Shown here: positions 1-13,970 of the stretch, piece after piece
Position numbering within the stretch: the stretch's first letter is position 1
Layout: each line of letters starts with the position of its first letter
NCBI GenBank assembly: GCA_025890175.1
Contig: JANPYM010000004.1
Span: forward strand, 1,681,134-1,745,133
Origin: Ciborinia camelliae
Lineage: Eukaryota > Ascomycota > Leotiomycetes > Helotiales > Sclerotiniaceae
Direction: 5' to 3'
DNA: 64,000 nucleotides
Position numbers and translations under genes: made by a program
The notes under the pieces: model-generated
Seen by the model: only the letters and a program-made list of their open reading frames with translations
Told to the model about the DNA's origin: nothing
The model's database searches: none

Positions 1-628
1 GACGGATTTTACGATCTTCGGCTTCATCTGTAATCTCACCAGAGACTACTTTCATCTGCAAGCTCTCGGTCACATCAGCGGAGCTAGGACTATTGATGAA
101 TTCAACATTAGGAGTAATTTTAGTATCTGTGGAATTAGAAATTTGTTCCACTGGATCAGTGATGACTGCAGGCGTGATACCAAGGTCCTTTGAAGCAGGT
201 TCCGTTACTTGTGTAGATGCTGGCTCTGAGGCTGCTGGTACAACCATTTCCGCGATTTTCTCGGACAAGTCGGAAGTAGGAATCCCTTCCGGCGGTGGAG
301 TCAACTCCTTTCTATGATCTCCATTAACCTCATCGATATGGCCAGCTCCAATGTCATTTGGTACCGAGTCATCTTTCTCTGAATTTCTCCACAGTGGAGA
401 GGCGAGTACAGGCTGCTCCTCATTCTTTACCTGGGTGGGAGTGGGGCAATCGTCATAAAGACTAGCCAAGGTTGAAGCCAAATTTCTCTTGTACTTTTTG
501 GAGTTCGCAGTTCGGGGGACCGAAGAAGAAGGACTTGGCATGATGGCTTCATGGGCGGATGGAGATTTAGGAGGAGTGTCAATGGAGTTAACTTCGAAAG
601 TGAAAGGTGGGGTGGTAGGATCGGACAT
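1..628 (-). CDS. Unidentified protein, N-terminal part (leaves window)
   Basis: The minus frame from the ATG at 628 is open without a stop to the left edge, giving the first 209 codons of a longer protein (start MSDPTTPPFTFEVNS). I checked every codon and found no stop or obvious splice donor. The visible part looks disordered: many Pro, Ser, Thr and Glu residues, a TPPK/SPS stretch near residues 18-23, a short basic patch (KKYKRN) near residue 45, and no transmembrane segment or signal peptide. The TP and SP dipeptides look like phosphorylation-type sites, which is only an inference. I do not recognise a family; the domain that would identify it is probably beyond the left edge. The open frame over 627 bases in a compositionally ordinary region makes it a credible coding exon. 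Confidence 0.7.
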   Translation of the reverse strand, partial: MSDPTTPPFTFEVNSIDTPPKSPSAHEAIMPSPSSSVPRTANSKKYKRNLASTLASLYDDCPTPTQVKNEEQPVLASPLWRNSEKDDSVPNDIGAGHIDEVNGDHRKELTPPPEGIPTSDLSEKIAEMVVPAASEPASTQVTEPASKDLGITPAVITDPVEQISNSTDTKITPNVEFINSPSSADVTESLQMKVVSGEITDEAEDRKIR

Positions 629-3600
629 TGTTGATACAATCTCCGATTAAAAAAAAAATGGTTGAGAGTGAATTGATAGATTGGTCAATGACCAAATTAT
701 GAAGAAGAATTGTAGTGTTTGCCGATGATAGATAAGTGGATAAGAGTATGGCTTGAGTCTGGAGTCTGTCTAGATACAAATGACATTAGATTTGACCAAG
801 AGAAGATATGTAAGACAATGTGTGAAGAGAGCAAACAATGAAAAGAAAGATTGTTGATATGGGCGCAAAGTGATTGTGGGTGTTTGTGACAAACCTTTTG
901 TTTGCAGTATCAAGTGGGAAAGCCGCAAGATGCAGGTATCCTTATGCTGCTAGCTAATAGAGCCTGGGAGGCTGATGAGAATAATGAAAGTAATAAATGT
1001 GATAGGATTCAGAGAGTTGACAAGTATCGCGTTGCGAAGTAAAGGGATGACGTGGAAAAAAGCAATTTGGAGAAAGATGTATGAGGGGTAAAAGGTGTTC
1101 TGATACAACTTTGAGTAGTGTCGGATGTATGGAAGGACAAAGGTTGAAGAAGTTGTTGTGTATTGAAGGCTTACGGGCGTTGTAAGTTGGTTGTTTATTT
1201 CAAAAGATTCGGCCTCCTCAGGAAGTAGGGCAGTCCTTAAATAGAGGTTTTTGGGTAGTTGAGGGGTACAACAAGCCCAGCCTTAGATTCACCCCAATGA
1301 ACAGAATGACTACCTCCCCGCTATTTTGTGACGCGAAAGTGTTGAAAATGGCGACAGCAATATAGACATGTCACTAAATCAAGACAGCGACACTTTCAAG
1401 GACCATTTAAAGGACGGTATACGATGATTGAGGATATAATAAACTCATACCAGGGGTTGTGCTTTCCCGTCAATGATTTAATAAGAGCGTGTACTCACTT
1501 GAGTAGTGGCAACTAATCCGTGACAGTGGGAACCACTAGGATTATAACCGAAAAAACCAACCTCCTTGTTTAAGCGACAATGGAATCGCGAAACTTTGAC
1601 AGTGAAAGGGACCACCAAGTCTTGTTACCCCGCAGTTACAATCAATACCATGAGTCAGAAGAATATATATCCTTATATGTAACTATGTGTGAAGCTCATA
1701 CATTTATGGTCCCGTTATGGGTTGATGCATATTTAAAGTTTGGAATCTATCCGCACTGGCGAAAAATCTGGATATTAAGTATTCAAATCCGATCAACCAC
1801 CGGTTGCCAGCTTTTTGTGCCATTGAGAACAAAGCTTGCCAAGAGCCACAACTTGACAAGAACTAGCGATGGCAACAATTACAGCGGAGACTAATAACCA
1901 TAGTAGCTTTTGGACGAGATGTTGCCATTTCTCACGAGAACTCGGTGACTTTTCCGGACGGAGATGAAATTAAGACAGCGCAATCGAAAATGAGGTTCTC
2001 CCAGATCATAGTGCTTTCAAATATTTCACTTTTTTGAGAATTTAAGGAAAAAACTTACTTTAGTTTTATGGAAATTGAGCAGTCAGCTCAAGTAGTTCAT
2101 CATAGGGGTGAATGGCAGCGAAAGTGTTGTCAAATTTTTGAAGTGAAAGTGAAGCTTGATTGATTTCCCTAAGCAGCTAAATGATAGCAAAAGAGAATCA
2201 GAAAACTCAAGCTAAGGATTAGTATTCTCAGAACAGTAGAATAGATGCAATATGGCAGCAAGAAACAATGTACATTCGTTCCAGAAATTGGTTGTTGTGG
2301 TTGTCGAAGGCTGAGGTGGCAATTGAAAATATTGGCCCCTAGAGTGATAAGATGATATTTGTACTTTTCTAGGCCTAACAACAGCTAACACTGATCTGAT
2401 CAATAAATCTCAATCATTATGATGCTAGGTGAGTTTAGAGATGAAGAAAGTATCGTAATATTAAAATGAACTTGAACCTGAACTTGAACTTGAACCAAAA
2501 CACTCTTCGGTTTTGGTATTGTGATAGCACATTGTCAGTTCTAGAGCGTGATGCCTGTCAGCCGATCAAAAGAGCTATTTGGCAATGAACCTAGGCGGAC
2601 TTTCTTCAACGGTTCTCATCAAAATACTACTTTTGATCTAAAGATTCGCCGTTATACGTGCGGGGTAATAATAATTCACTCGAAACTTTTGGCACCACCT
2701 TGAAGTTGGAGAAATCTGAGCAATTGAAAAGTGAAATCACGACAATAAATCATATTTTCTTTCAAGGGTAGTCCCGTATGGGTGCGAGTGAACATGGCGC
2801 AATTCTGCGATATTTGGGGTTGGCGCTTATTTGCAGAAGTATAACAAAGCCAACTCATGTTTTCACGCCCGATCATACCACCTCAAGAGCGAGACGGATC
2901 GTAGCGTTGGCTCGGGTAAGTGCCCCGGAATAGGTGTAAAGCCTCGACAAGTGTGATTCAGGGCCGCTGTTAGCTATAGTATAGCTCTGATATGGCAGGG
3001 CATGTTTAACGCCAGATTGCAGATGTTCCATGCTTGAGCATCTCTATATGCTTGACGGAACGGGTTTTTAGACGAGAAATGAGCCGCGTCTTTGGATATT
3101 GGAGGCAAGAAAATGTTTTACGGGAATTTTGCAAAACCCGTTCAAATGGAGGTAACATGTAATTTACACAATACTAACATCGGTATATAGATGCATTTTC
3201 TTGAGTGTTTGCTGTATTGAGATGCCAGCCCCCGCTATTGGATATTCGGATCGGTTTAACCTATTCCCGGTCTCAGCCACGGCTCTTGCAAACGCGTATA
3301 TTGCGCAGAGGGCCGACACACTTATGTAGATGGAAACCTCCCATTACTTCCCCGACAGTGAGGCTGAGATGCCATCAATTGATGCGCAAAGCCGAAGTCA
3401 CTAATTGCAACAAGAATTCAAGAGGTAATGTTTAAGACCCTGTGATAGATATTATGCAATAGAAGAGATCGTCACTCTTCTGCTGGATTGTGGGATAGGC
3501 GTTGAATTGAAGAAATCAATATCCAAGCAAAGATCATTGCATTAAGCGATAGCTCGAGGCTCTGCTTAGGAAAAGTTGTCTCATTATTACAAAAAAAGAT

Positions 3601-3837
3601 GCCTAAGAACGGGATGGAAATACACTATTGATTTGGGCGGGATGGAATTGGGCATGGGAAAGGGGCTCAAATATTGCCCAGAAAATGGAGCAGATATTAA
3701 TAATTCACGAAGATTGGTTTGAGCAGACCGTGCCACACTTCTTAGTAAGAAGTCGGAGGGATAAGATTTTACAGCTCCTGGATACGTAGTTTGCTATCCG
3801 AAATATCCTATTCCTTTTCCTTATATCATCCAATTTT
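629..3837. other. Intergenic, no convincing gene
   Basis: This 3.2-kb stretch holds the upstream region of the left-edge gene and the downstream side of the aldehyde dehydrogenase. A 104-codon plus frame at 1580-1894 has no recognisable motif and no splice partner, so I do not call it. A short hexamer-like run (GAACTT/GAACCT) lies at about 2465-2497. I see no RNA gene and no repeat pair. Confidence 0.5.
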
Positions 3838-5509
3838 TCAGATCTTGGCCTTTTCTTTCGGCAACCAAACACTCTGCACATTACACCAATGCTTCAAACC
3901 CGGCAATCCCCACTCCACTCCAATCCCACTATTTTTGAATCCCCCAAATGGAACCCTCGCACTGAGATAAAAATGCGAATTCACCCACACACTTCCGGCC
4001 TGCAATTCCCGAGCCATTTTCTCAGCTCGAGTGGTATCTTGACTCCATACCGAGGATCCTAATCCGGTAAGCGTATCATTGACCCTATCTACTATTTCCT
4101 CATCTGAGCCGCTCCATTTGAGAACTGGCACGATGGGACCAAAGGGCTCGAGGTGTACGATTCTTTCGTTTTCGGGAGGGTTATCGATGATGGTGGGAAG
4201 AGCAAAATAGCCCTTGTTCAATGTATCGTTCGTCTTGATACTATCATTTGAACCCCCAAGAGCAGCTTTTAATCCATTTTTCTCAATGTCGTCGTAGAAA
4301 CTTTGTACCTTTTCCAGCTGCGTCTTGTTCTGCAGAGGACCCACGAAGTTTGCAGGGTCAGCTCCGGAACCGACTTTTAGGTCAGAGACGTGAGACACGA
4401 GAGCCGAAAGGAATTGATCGTAAACGTCTGCGTGAACGTAGATGCGCTTTATGTTCATGCAGATTTGACCGGAGTTTATGAATGCAAAATGGGCAATCTA
4501 TTGATATATTTATTGATTAGTTGATTGTTTGAGTATTTTCAATATTTGATTTCAAGTCAGATCTTCGAAACCACGTATTTCATACCAGCAACAAAATACC
4601 GGCGGCTGGTTCCAGAAGCAATAAGTGGAAAGGAGGAGTCATATGCATTTCACGACAAACATACCTGTGGAGCCACATTCGCAACATCAACATCCTCACA
4701 AATAATACACGAGTCATTCCCTCCCAGCTCCAAAGTAACGCGCTTCAACGTCTTAGCACAACTCTCCATGACCTTCTTCCCTGTTTCAATACTCCCCGTA
4801 AAAGCAATTTTGTCAATACCCGGATGCTCCGTACACATAGGTCCCAACTCGTGCCCCCCACTAATCGACTGCAATACTCCCGGCGGAAAGAATCGGTTCC
4901 CCAGTTCCACAACCTTGAGCCCACAATACGGAGTATCGGGACTCGGTTTAATAATAATTGCATTCCCGGCCCATAGTGCAGGAGCCAGCTTTCCCACCGC
5001 AATCAAGAGCGGATAGTTCCAAGGTACCAATCCACATCCTACTCCAATGGGCACATACCTCACGCGCGCAATCATGGTATCAGTTTCCTCAACCACCTCT
5101 TCGGTAAGGGAAAGCTCGGCAGTTTGTCGAATCATGGCGACAGTTCGGGCAAACTCATCTTGGGCGAGGAAATTTGCTTTTCCTTGTTCTTGGATCAAGA
5201 GATTGATGAATTCGTTTTTGTAACCTTGTACTGCATCGGCAAAGGCATTAAAAATCGTGCGTCGTTCGGTGATGGTGGTGCGAGACCAGGACTTTTGCGC
5301 TTTCTTCGCAGCGGTTACCGCCTCGTCTAGTTCCGTGATAGTAGAGAGGGGAACGGGAGGATTAGCTTCGCCGGTGGAGGGATTGATTCCATGTCTGGTT
5401 TGTGTCGTATTGGTTAATTTCCCGTCAATTGTGTTGTGGAAGGTCTGCGATGTCGTTAGCCATTGCCATGCTTTTTACAAAGAATCTCCACTACGATGTA
5501 AATTCTCAT
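3838..5509 (-). CDS. Aldehyde dehydrogenase (NAD(P)-dependent)
   Basis: This enzyme oxidises an aldehyde to the carboxylic acid with NAD(P)+. Proposed exons are 5509-5495, 5444-4665 and 4497-3838, giving 484 residues, the usual family length. Visible motifs: the cofactor-loop segment FTGSIETG, the general base Glu244 in LELGGND, and the catalytic Cys278 in FINSGQIC; their spacing of 34 residues equals the canonical Glu268-Cys302 spacing. The C-terminal half has the expected PFGGFKNSG element. The 167-nt intron splits the protein between the Glu and Cys motifs (donor GTATGT, acceptor AATAG, phase 0). The N-terminal exon is inferred: the conserved TFHNTIDGKL segment has an upstream in-frame stop and no ATG, but a 50-nt intron with GCTAAC and GCAG links it to a five-codon exon (MRIYI). 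There is no organelle signal. Its substrate cannot be read from the sequence. Confidence 0.9.
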
Positions 5510-6866
5510 CTTGACTGTGGATATTGTGGTCGTGTCAATCATTCATTAATGATGTTACATTTGTAACCATTAGAGAAGAACAAAAGAAGGAGGCAATATC
5601 CCTATTCCTCAAAATAACTCGCACCGACACGAATCCGAATCCGAGTCATAGGTACTTGAGAGAAAGTCTTACCGAAAAGTCCATCCCCTTCTCCGTCCCT
5701 GTCTCTATCGATGACATTGTTAATCTCAAAGTTTCCAAATGCAAAACAAACACTTCAATCAAAACTCGAATCAAAGACCAAGTTAAATATGAATGCAATT
5801 CATTACTCGGCCGGCTGGGGGATTCTCACAATATAACCCCAACCAAGCTGAACTATCTGTGCAAAAGCCCGCCACCTACCCCTCATATCATGTCATGCTA
5901 TGTCTTTTCGTCACATTGCATCACCATAATATGATATGATGTGGATGTGCAACGGTGCGCGATTCGCTACCTCAATTTCCCGTTGCAGAAATATGATGCA
6001 GTCAGCGAGATTGTAATTGGATTAGAGATATGGTATTCCCCACACTAGATATCTTATGCTTGTATTTGTGCTTGTACTTGTGTTTGTATTTGTGCTTGTA
6101 CTCGTGCTTGTACTCGTGCTTGTACTTGTGCTTGTATTCGTACTTGTACTTGTGCTTGTACTTGTGCTTGTACTTGTGCTCGTATCATACATACTCCAGC
6201 CAAGATGCGAATGTTACTCTAATTATCTGATCTGATTTGTCTGATCATTGAACACGGTAGATTAGTATTACCATGCATATGTGGGTGCGATCCGCTTGGT
6301 GATCATTTCCAAAATTGAAATTATGGGAGCATCCACACCCACACCCACTCCTATCCACCCCCCTTGAAGGTCTTCAAGTTCGTCGTAACTCATAGCTCGT
6401 AACCAAGAACGAACGAATGAATGTATGAAAATGATCATATCAGCTGAATGAATAGCCGCGGTATAGTTTCAAATTGGTACTTGCCTTGTGATTGATTGAT
6501 TTCTCTCCTTGTCTAGAATATGGATGATTCTTTTAAATTCTTAGTAGTGGAACCAAGTACTGTACAGCCCACGAATGAATGAACTAATTGTAAAATTATA
6601 AGCTCAGTAGAATTCAAGCGTAGAGTCAGGACTTCAAAAGAAATTTTATATACTTATTGTATTCCTCTACTCAAGATGGAGAAATAAGTCAGTTATAAAA
6701 GCCGATTTCAATTTGATCCATCGAGGTATCTAAATATATCTACTCATTATCATCATCATATTATAATCTTACAATATATTATAACCTTAAACCCATCTCC
6801 AAACCAAAACCCAAACCAAAACCCAAACCAATAATCCCAGGTATTCAGGTATCTATAACCCAAAGA
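5510..6866. other. Intergenic, with simple repeats
   Basis: This is the upstream region of the aldehyde dehydrogenase and the downstream region of the 7TM gene. It contains the CTTGTR array listed separately and a CCAAAA/CCCAAA-rich stretch at about 6795-6830. A 136-codon plus frame at 5524-5934 has no recognisable content and overlaps the likely promoter of the dehydrogenase. Confidence 0.5.
6057..6183. repeat. Hexamer microsatellite (CTTGTR)n
   Basis: About 20 units of the hexamer CTTGTA/CTTGTG with C/T variants (CTCGTG, TTTGTA). The plus frame reads as a Leu-Tyr-Cys repeat, which is an artefact of the array. Confidence 0.85.
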
Positions 6867-8705
6867 TTAGTTATCCCTATCACCCCTACTCACTCTCATA
6901 CTACTAATTTTCGTATTAGTAGTTTTCGTGATACCCATCCCCATCCCCATTGCCCAAACCGTGTCCTCTGAACTACTCAAACTCGTCGCATCACTCGTAT
7001 CTCGACTTTTGCATTTTCCTCCCCCGCTCCATTTCCCCATGTGTTTGGAGATGCGATTGCCCTGTGACAATTTCCCCCTCAGCTCGATGGCGCGTGGTTC
7101 TTGCGAATTTCCACTTTCCAAATCGATATCGTGCGTGGTATTTTTATCATTCTTATCATCATAATGGTGCGAATTTTCATCCGATGTTTCATCGTAAGGA
7201 TCACTATTCTTTCCAGTCGCTATAGTTGTCGTAACGCCTGAACGCAATGGGATATCATCCCTCAAGATAAAATCCCCGCCATCTTCTCTCGAGGTAGCCG
7301 TTCTCGAACCTGCCGAATTGGCCTTCAGACTCTTTTGCTTGATATATGCGCCTCCTTTGCTATCCGGGTATCCACCCCAGCTTTTACTAGGGTTGCTAGG
7401 TCCTTTTGACGACCTACCGAACAGCTTGCTGCGTTGGAAGAAATTGCGGAAAAGGGGGCGGAGTGTGGCAACCGAGCAGGCGGTAATACCGATGCCCGTT
7501 TCGGTAGTGGACCAGATAGCGACATCGACGGTAGCACAGAGGAAATCGGATATGTTTGAGAGATCGCTGAGGTATGGGATGCGAATTATGGTTGCACTCG
7601 AGGCACTATAGTTGATTAATGTAAGCTCATACTCATCTAGCGATCTGAAGTGGAAAATGGGGTGGAGAGAGACATGGATTCAAGGAAATCAAAGAAGAAA
7701 GGGAGATCATACACAGCGCCCAAAGAAAGAATAATTGCCACACTAATCTTGTCTCTCGGTGTCATCTGTAAATTCCATACCACAAATATCGGAATGAGAC
7801 TCAGAGTCCAATCCGACACGCAGGTTATGGCGCTATATGCATATCCGGCAACGACTGGAAGGTTGGGATTTATGCATTTCCCTGTCCCACCTGTATACTT
7901 CGTCCAGAAATAGTCCGAAGGCTGACATTGAAAAATGAAGACGAGGAAATAGAAGATACCGGCTACTTCGCACAACACAAGAGCACTTAGGATGATGTAG
8001 CGATGAAGTCGGACATTTGAAAGGCGTAGGAGGAAAACTGCAACAGAAAGCTTGAGAGCCATGTTGGAGATAATGTAGACGGGTTCGCATAGCCACCAAT
8101 ACTGAACAGAAAATCAGTAAAGGCTCGATATGAGGAGATATACCTTTCGGTGTAACAATTTATCAAGCTAAGCGAGTAAAAGGGCCTTGAGTCCCCCCCG
8201 ATGAAGGTATTCCAAGAGCTAAAAAAGCTCGTTGTTCTTCTCGGGGGTGAATCCAATCTGCTCGCATTGCTCGACCTTTAGGGACTGAGAAAAAGGATCA
8301 CCAATTATAACCCAAGGAAGAAAGCAGAGACGAGAATTACCTTGAGACCAATCGGAACATGTTCAGGCGGAATATCCCAAACATGTCGACCACTTCCATA
8401 AGTTACAGACATCAGCGCAAATGAAGAAAAAACCATAAAAAATGCCTTTTTGAAGGCCAGTTAGCACACACATTTCATAGTCATTTCGATCATAAAATAA
8501 TTAAAAGGGAAAGAAAACGAACCCAAGAAACAACAATAAGAATATCATCCCAACCGAAACTTTTGATAACAAACGCCCGACAATATGTTCGTAAGGAAAC
8601 GGAGACCGTCGTTAATACAATAAAAAGTATCACAACTCCTTGTATTTGTGGTCCCCTATCTTTGTGTGATTCCGCCGCCCGTTCCAATAACTTCAACGAC
8701 TCCAT
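6867..8705 (-). CDS. Fungal rhodopsin-domain 7TM membrane protein
   Basis: Integral membrane protein of the fungal rhodopsin-like (PTH11-related/SAT4-type) superfamily, probably in the plasma membrane; the family is often linked to surface sensing, but no ligand can be named. Exons 8705-8523, 8445-8341, 8101-7713 and 7605-6867 join in frame to 471 residues. Family hallmarks are visible: RTYCR followed by FGWDD after helix 1, GSGRHVWD after helix 3, YWWLCEP, LKLSVAVFLLR, the FQC loop cysteine, and an acidic Asp-Trp helix (VSDWTLSLIP). Seven hydrophobic stretches precede a C-terminal tail of about 200 residues rich in Ser, Asp, Asn and His. The longer reading from 8720 starts with TTG, so the ATG at 8705 is preferred. 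Introns are 77, 239 and 107 nt; the 239-nt intron is long for this region and might hide a small exon. A degraded relative lies at 42864-44267. Confidence 0.88.
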
Positions 8706-11700
8706 CCTTTCAATCAGCAATAGCAGTAACCAGCTGTATTGAAGCCGGCACCGTCAGCTTTACCACACCTCCGACGATATCCCAATTTCCCCACGAAAAG
8801 TCAAAACTCGAGCCACGATATGGACAAAACCTAAATGATGTGATCTTGAAAATTTCGAATGAACGCCGAGAATAGAAAGATCTAAAAGAATGTATATTTG
8901 CGCAACTGTTTAATCGAGAGGAACCACGACCGCATTTGAATCATTGGTGATCCCTCCAACACAAGGAACCGGGTATGTAGAAATGAAGTTAAGGTATAAA
9001 TCTAGATCTCGGCCACTTTGCCTCAGAGTGGAATGCCGAGAGCAGATCTGATATTAGAGGTGCTTCTATCTGTCTTGCACTTGCCACATGAATAGGTGGG
9101 CTAGGGTGCCAGTGTATGTGGGCAATTCAAGGAGACTTAACCCGATTAGGAAGCCCTTCACTCTCTCAAGAGATTATTGGCATGGAAGATTGGAAACGTC
9201 TTTCAAAACTTATCAACGCTATTTCTTGCATCCACTTGGAAGTAATTTTAGCTTGGTTGAAATAAAATGCCCCAAACGGTACTACATAAAACTCGCTTCC
9301 ATTTTGATAGAGCTCTACCAGGCTCAAGCAAGGTCATTTCGATCATTCAAAGCTCCTTCTTAGGCTTTGAATCTTGATCATCAAAGATAGCTAGTTTATT
9401 GCATCTGCAAATCCCCTCTATTGTGCATAGAAAAACGGGAGAGCAAGGCGTGATCCAAGCGTTCAAAGTTTACCATTTATGATCGGCGATGTCCCGAACA
9501 GGAAGGTATGACCGTTCTTGAATTCCATCTTCATTTACTGTTTAGGAAAATGTGATAATACTTACTAGGTACTGGTATTGCAGATGGCATTCTCAATACT
9601 GATACGCTGATCTCAAGTCCTATGCAACAGATAGTATTGTTGCTTGTCAAGGTTATTCGACCTGTCAAATTGTCGATAGGCCACTTGAATGCTAAATCAT
9701 CAGCTACGGACAATCAGTGAAACTTCCTATACGCTGCATCTAATGGTCATGAATCAACTTGTCAAGATGCAGGGGTTTGAAGTAGCCTAGTTTCGTAAGC
9801 CAATTGAGAATCTGAGACAGGGAGGGCCCAATATAAGTTATCTCACAGTTTTTAGCTTGAACTACCACGAATTTGTGTAGTGATCATACCAAGGGTTGCC
9901 CATCCAAATCAAAGCGGGATGATATTGATAATAATTATCAGGGTGAAGAAATAGAAGCTTGTGAAACTCATTGTTTAGTATTCCACATCATTACTTTATT
10001 GATCGATAATACCTGAAAGCATCCCAACTGCCAAATCTCTAGGGCCTTCTGGTAGCAGAAGGATGAACCTATTGTGCAGTAAACCATCAATAATGTTGAC
10101 GATCGTTCATGCATGCACACACACTATTTATAATATCTGTTTCTCTTCTCCAGAGTATTAGTATTCCAGACTCTCTACCATTGATCTCCAGGTCGCACGG
10201 TTGATCACAGTCGGGAGACGGGAGACGGGAGACATATGATATATCGCCACCATAGTACGGAGCCATTACGACAATACAATTTGAGTTATTGAGACATTCC
10301 AGCTTATAAATGTGAAGGGGAAAATAGCAAATCAAGAATTTCCGCGGGTGGGTGGACCTCATTCGGAGGGTTTTCTTCTGCATTATAACAACTTATAAGT
10401 TATGAGAGCGGCCATTAGAATAAGAATACGTGGGTCGTGGACTCGTTGGAATCGTGGACACATGAATCATGAGGAGGTTTTGCCCCTTGCGGGTGTTGCG
10501 GGTGGGACGGGGTACTACATGTATCCATCCGTTATCCATCCCCATGTTATTTCCGACCTAATCCGCAACCTGAACTCGAAGTCGAGTCGAGTCAAGTCTA
10601 GGATTCTGGAAGGTAAAAAGAACGATGATCTCTCTCAACCAAAGCCAAAGCCCAGGCCGTCCTGCTCTTTCTTTCGAATATTGCTTTTTATTGTCTTCCA
10701 TTATTCCATCCTCCAGATTCAAATGCAGTTCGAAATAAATGCCAAGCTTTCAATTCAGCTAGTTCAATAGTGGGAGAGAAAATCTGGAGACAGAGTTTTC
10801 GCGAATCGCCACCAGGGGGTGAAGGTAATTTATTTTATATACAAGGGCAGGTAGAACCACCAAATGATCTTACCTCTTTTGCAGAACAAGGAAAATGTTC
10901 ATATCAAATCACCGAGGTATAGAGAAATATATTCTTTTGAACTAAAGGAAAATCCTTAACACATCATCATGCTCATCATACTCAACGGATGGGGATAACT
11001 TCATAAAGAGGGGATCCCTAGACTATCAATCAATCAAATTTCTCCAAATATGTAACATGTGTCATTGCCGAGCTTCTCAGTCTTCAGAAAGTCCACATTT
11101 GGTCCTTATAAATAAACTATATCTCATAGCCGCCCAATCTTCAATTCTTGAATCTTGAGGACTGTATTGGTTAACTGCTTGATACCGGTCTTATATATCC
11201 CATTTCACACAAGTACCTAGTCAGATCACATCTTTTCATCCTATATGTTGGATTGAGATTGAGATATGAGAAAGTTGTTAATATCCATGTCTTAGATCTA
11301 GCGGTAGCGGTCTCAACTTAGCTCGTTGAGTATGCATTCACACCTACGGAAAATCACCCTTGGGCTCGGTGAGATAAAATCAGCAGCTTGCCTTGCCTTG
11401 GTTGTATTGCAGTAGTAAACATTTACCAATTCTCAGCATCTAATGCAGTAGACTGTAGTGCATTATTTTACACTACTGGTACTCCGTACTTCAAAATTAG
11501 CGAACGCCCGGATATGCGGCTCGGGGCCTCCCTGCCTAAGCTAGCTGGAGATAGCTACTGTAACAAGTAGCGGACCAAAGAAAAAAAAACATCCTTACTA
11601 CTGTATCTCGATTCTCCACCAAGAAGGGAGCCGGCTCATAATCTTTAAAACAGCTTGGACTCGGAAATTAAAAATATACTTTCCCACCAAACATCCATTA

Positions 11701-13939
11701 GACTTCCCGGCCTACTGGTACTGCCCTACCTATACTATGTGGTGCCAATTGCGATTTGCAAACCATTCAAATTAAAAGACGTTTTGAGATATTTGTATTT
11801 TGTTGCTATATACACAATTAATAGTGCAGCACTGGATAATTTTCCAACAGTAGGTAATAAATGTTTAGGTATCAATCAGAAGTTTTTCAAAACCTCGCAT
11901 TCAAGTCAAGTTTCGAGCTTGAAAATACCTCCAGTATTGATAAATCGATTAAAGATCGAATTTTCAAAAAGAGGGTGTCGGTTTTTTTTCTCCCCCTTCA
12001 TTCAGACGCTCTAGGCGTTCAATCAACAGTCTTTGATCGTCGATAATGGGGACTTTTTGGTACTGTAGTCTTACCTGTACGCGATTCTTTTCATCCACTG
12101 TAAAGTCAATCAATCAATCCACGTGTACGGAGTCTCAATCGGGACAATCATGTTCTTCTCTTCAAACCGGAAGGGCGGATGATTTTCGCCTAGCTAGCTT
12201 CTTCAAATTCATGATTATTAAACACTGCAGTCATAACTGCTATGCGGCCTGTGCCTTTGGATGCTTTAGGTAGGTTATTACGGAGTGTAGATCTTAACTT
12301 GATAACTTATGGAGTACCGGTGTTGGACGCTGTTTTGGGATTCGTATATTTTGTATTTGGGATTGCAGTTGGATGATTAATGATTCGTAATTGATGATTA
12401 ATGATTGATAATTGATGAGAACTGTCTGGGCCCACTGATTGGGGGTACTAACTGGGAAGTCAAGTGGATTTTTGGAATGAAGGAAGAAGAGGGGGAAGAT
12501 CTAGGTGGTTCGTTAAGGGTGGGAGGTTACACAAGATTTAATGGTTAGCCCCTCAAGGCCCATTCGTTCATTAGTAGTAAGGTTACAACTTACAAGTCAT
12601 AAAGTAGTCATTATCTAATATCTACTACTCTAGAAACTTAAACTATTTCCCGCAGTTTAGAGATCAGTAGCCGTTCTATGTGCCAGAAGCAACGAATAAA
12701 AGCATTTATCCACACTGTATGCTTTCACCAATGCCACACAGCATATGTATCCATATATCATCATGAAGTCCCAGGTATTCCAGCGATTAGACATGCTGAA
12801 TCCCAATCCGAACCCAGCTTTCCAAAATAACTTCACTCGGATGTTACCAGCTAGTCTAGTTGCATAGTCGTGATTCAATACCATGGCATTGAACTTTACT
12901 TCTTTTTACCTTACTTCCTTCCAATCATAACTAACTTTATATTCTCAATATCCTCTCCGTAGATTGAAGTTGTCACTGTAAAATAAAATGCCAATGGGAT
13001 ATGCCCTTCAAGTTCCTAAAAAAATACAGAACGTGAGAGGTTTTTGTTAGATTGATTGGGTTCTTCTTTTCTCCTGTCTACTAAAGAACCCTTCCTCCTT
13101 CTCCTTTCCCCCAAGAAGGGAAAAACAAACAAAACACCTGTGTAGATAAGACAAGACAAAAGAATCCTCACCCAGGTTCCCGCTCACAAAAATGAAAATA
13201 GCCCCCGATGACCAAAAGCGGTCACCTAGCGAGCATGATTCCTGGAACCAGATACAGGAATTTTCCATTTCCAGTACGTACAATATATCTCCCAAATGTT
13301 TATAAGTTATTCCTCTCGTATGAATACACATTCACAAGCTTAACGTGCAAGATCTCCCTCTCCTCCCCTCCTATCCTCCCTTCATTATTATCCCTAGGAA
13401 CAAGAACTCAATCTCCAACCAAATATGAACATTCAGAAGCCAAGCTCCATTACATCACCAATCCCCAATATGACGATAAGATAGGATAGATATTCCACAC
13501 ATCCAACAACTTTAATTTCAAGAAGTTGATCCTGAGATACCTACCTAAATCCAGAATCTAACATGAGAAAAATATCCCATCTCATCTCACATCTCATATC
13601 CAACGTGCGCATTTCCAAAATCCAAGCATCCTCATATCATATAACCCCATCTAATCTCAACTCATCTTTTGACAGAAATGATATGATAACCTTACCTTCA
13701 AGAGAATGCGAAAAAGAAAACAACAACTATCTCCCTCTTACCTACTATACCGGCATGTAACAATACGAACTTTATACACTCCATGTAAAAGCCATCTTGC
13801 ATACCTTCTATGCAAATTTGAAGCTTTCAAGTTCGGATTTGATTTATATACCTACCTACCTATACATATACCAATAATTCACCTAATATTTCAAGAAATA
13901 CGATACAGACTTGATTTTATGAGTATTAACTTGCATTTC

Positions 13940-13970
<31 letters not shown>

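Noticed and set aside
1580..1894. 104-codon plus frame
   Set aside because: No motif, no signal peptide, no splice partner; length is within what occurs by chance in 64 kb.
5124..5514. Plus-strand frames opposite the aldehyde dehydrogenase
   Set aside because: Antisense shadows of the coding exon; no independent motif.
6030..6230. Leu-Tyr-Cys-Leu repeat frame
   Set aside because: Translation of the CTTGTR microsatellite.
9088..9363. 91-codon plus frame
   Set aside because: No recognisable domain or supporting context.
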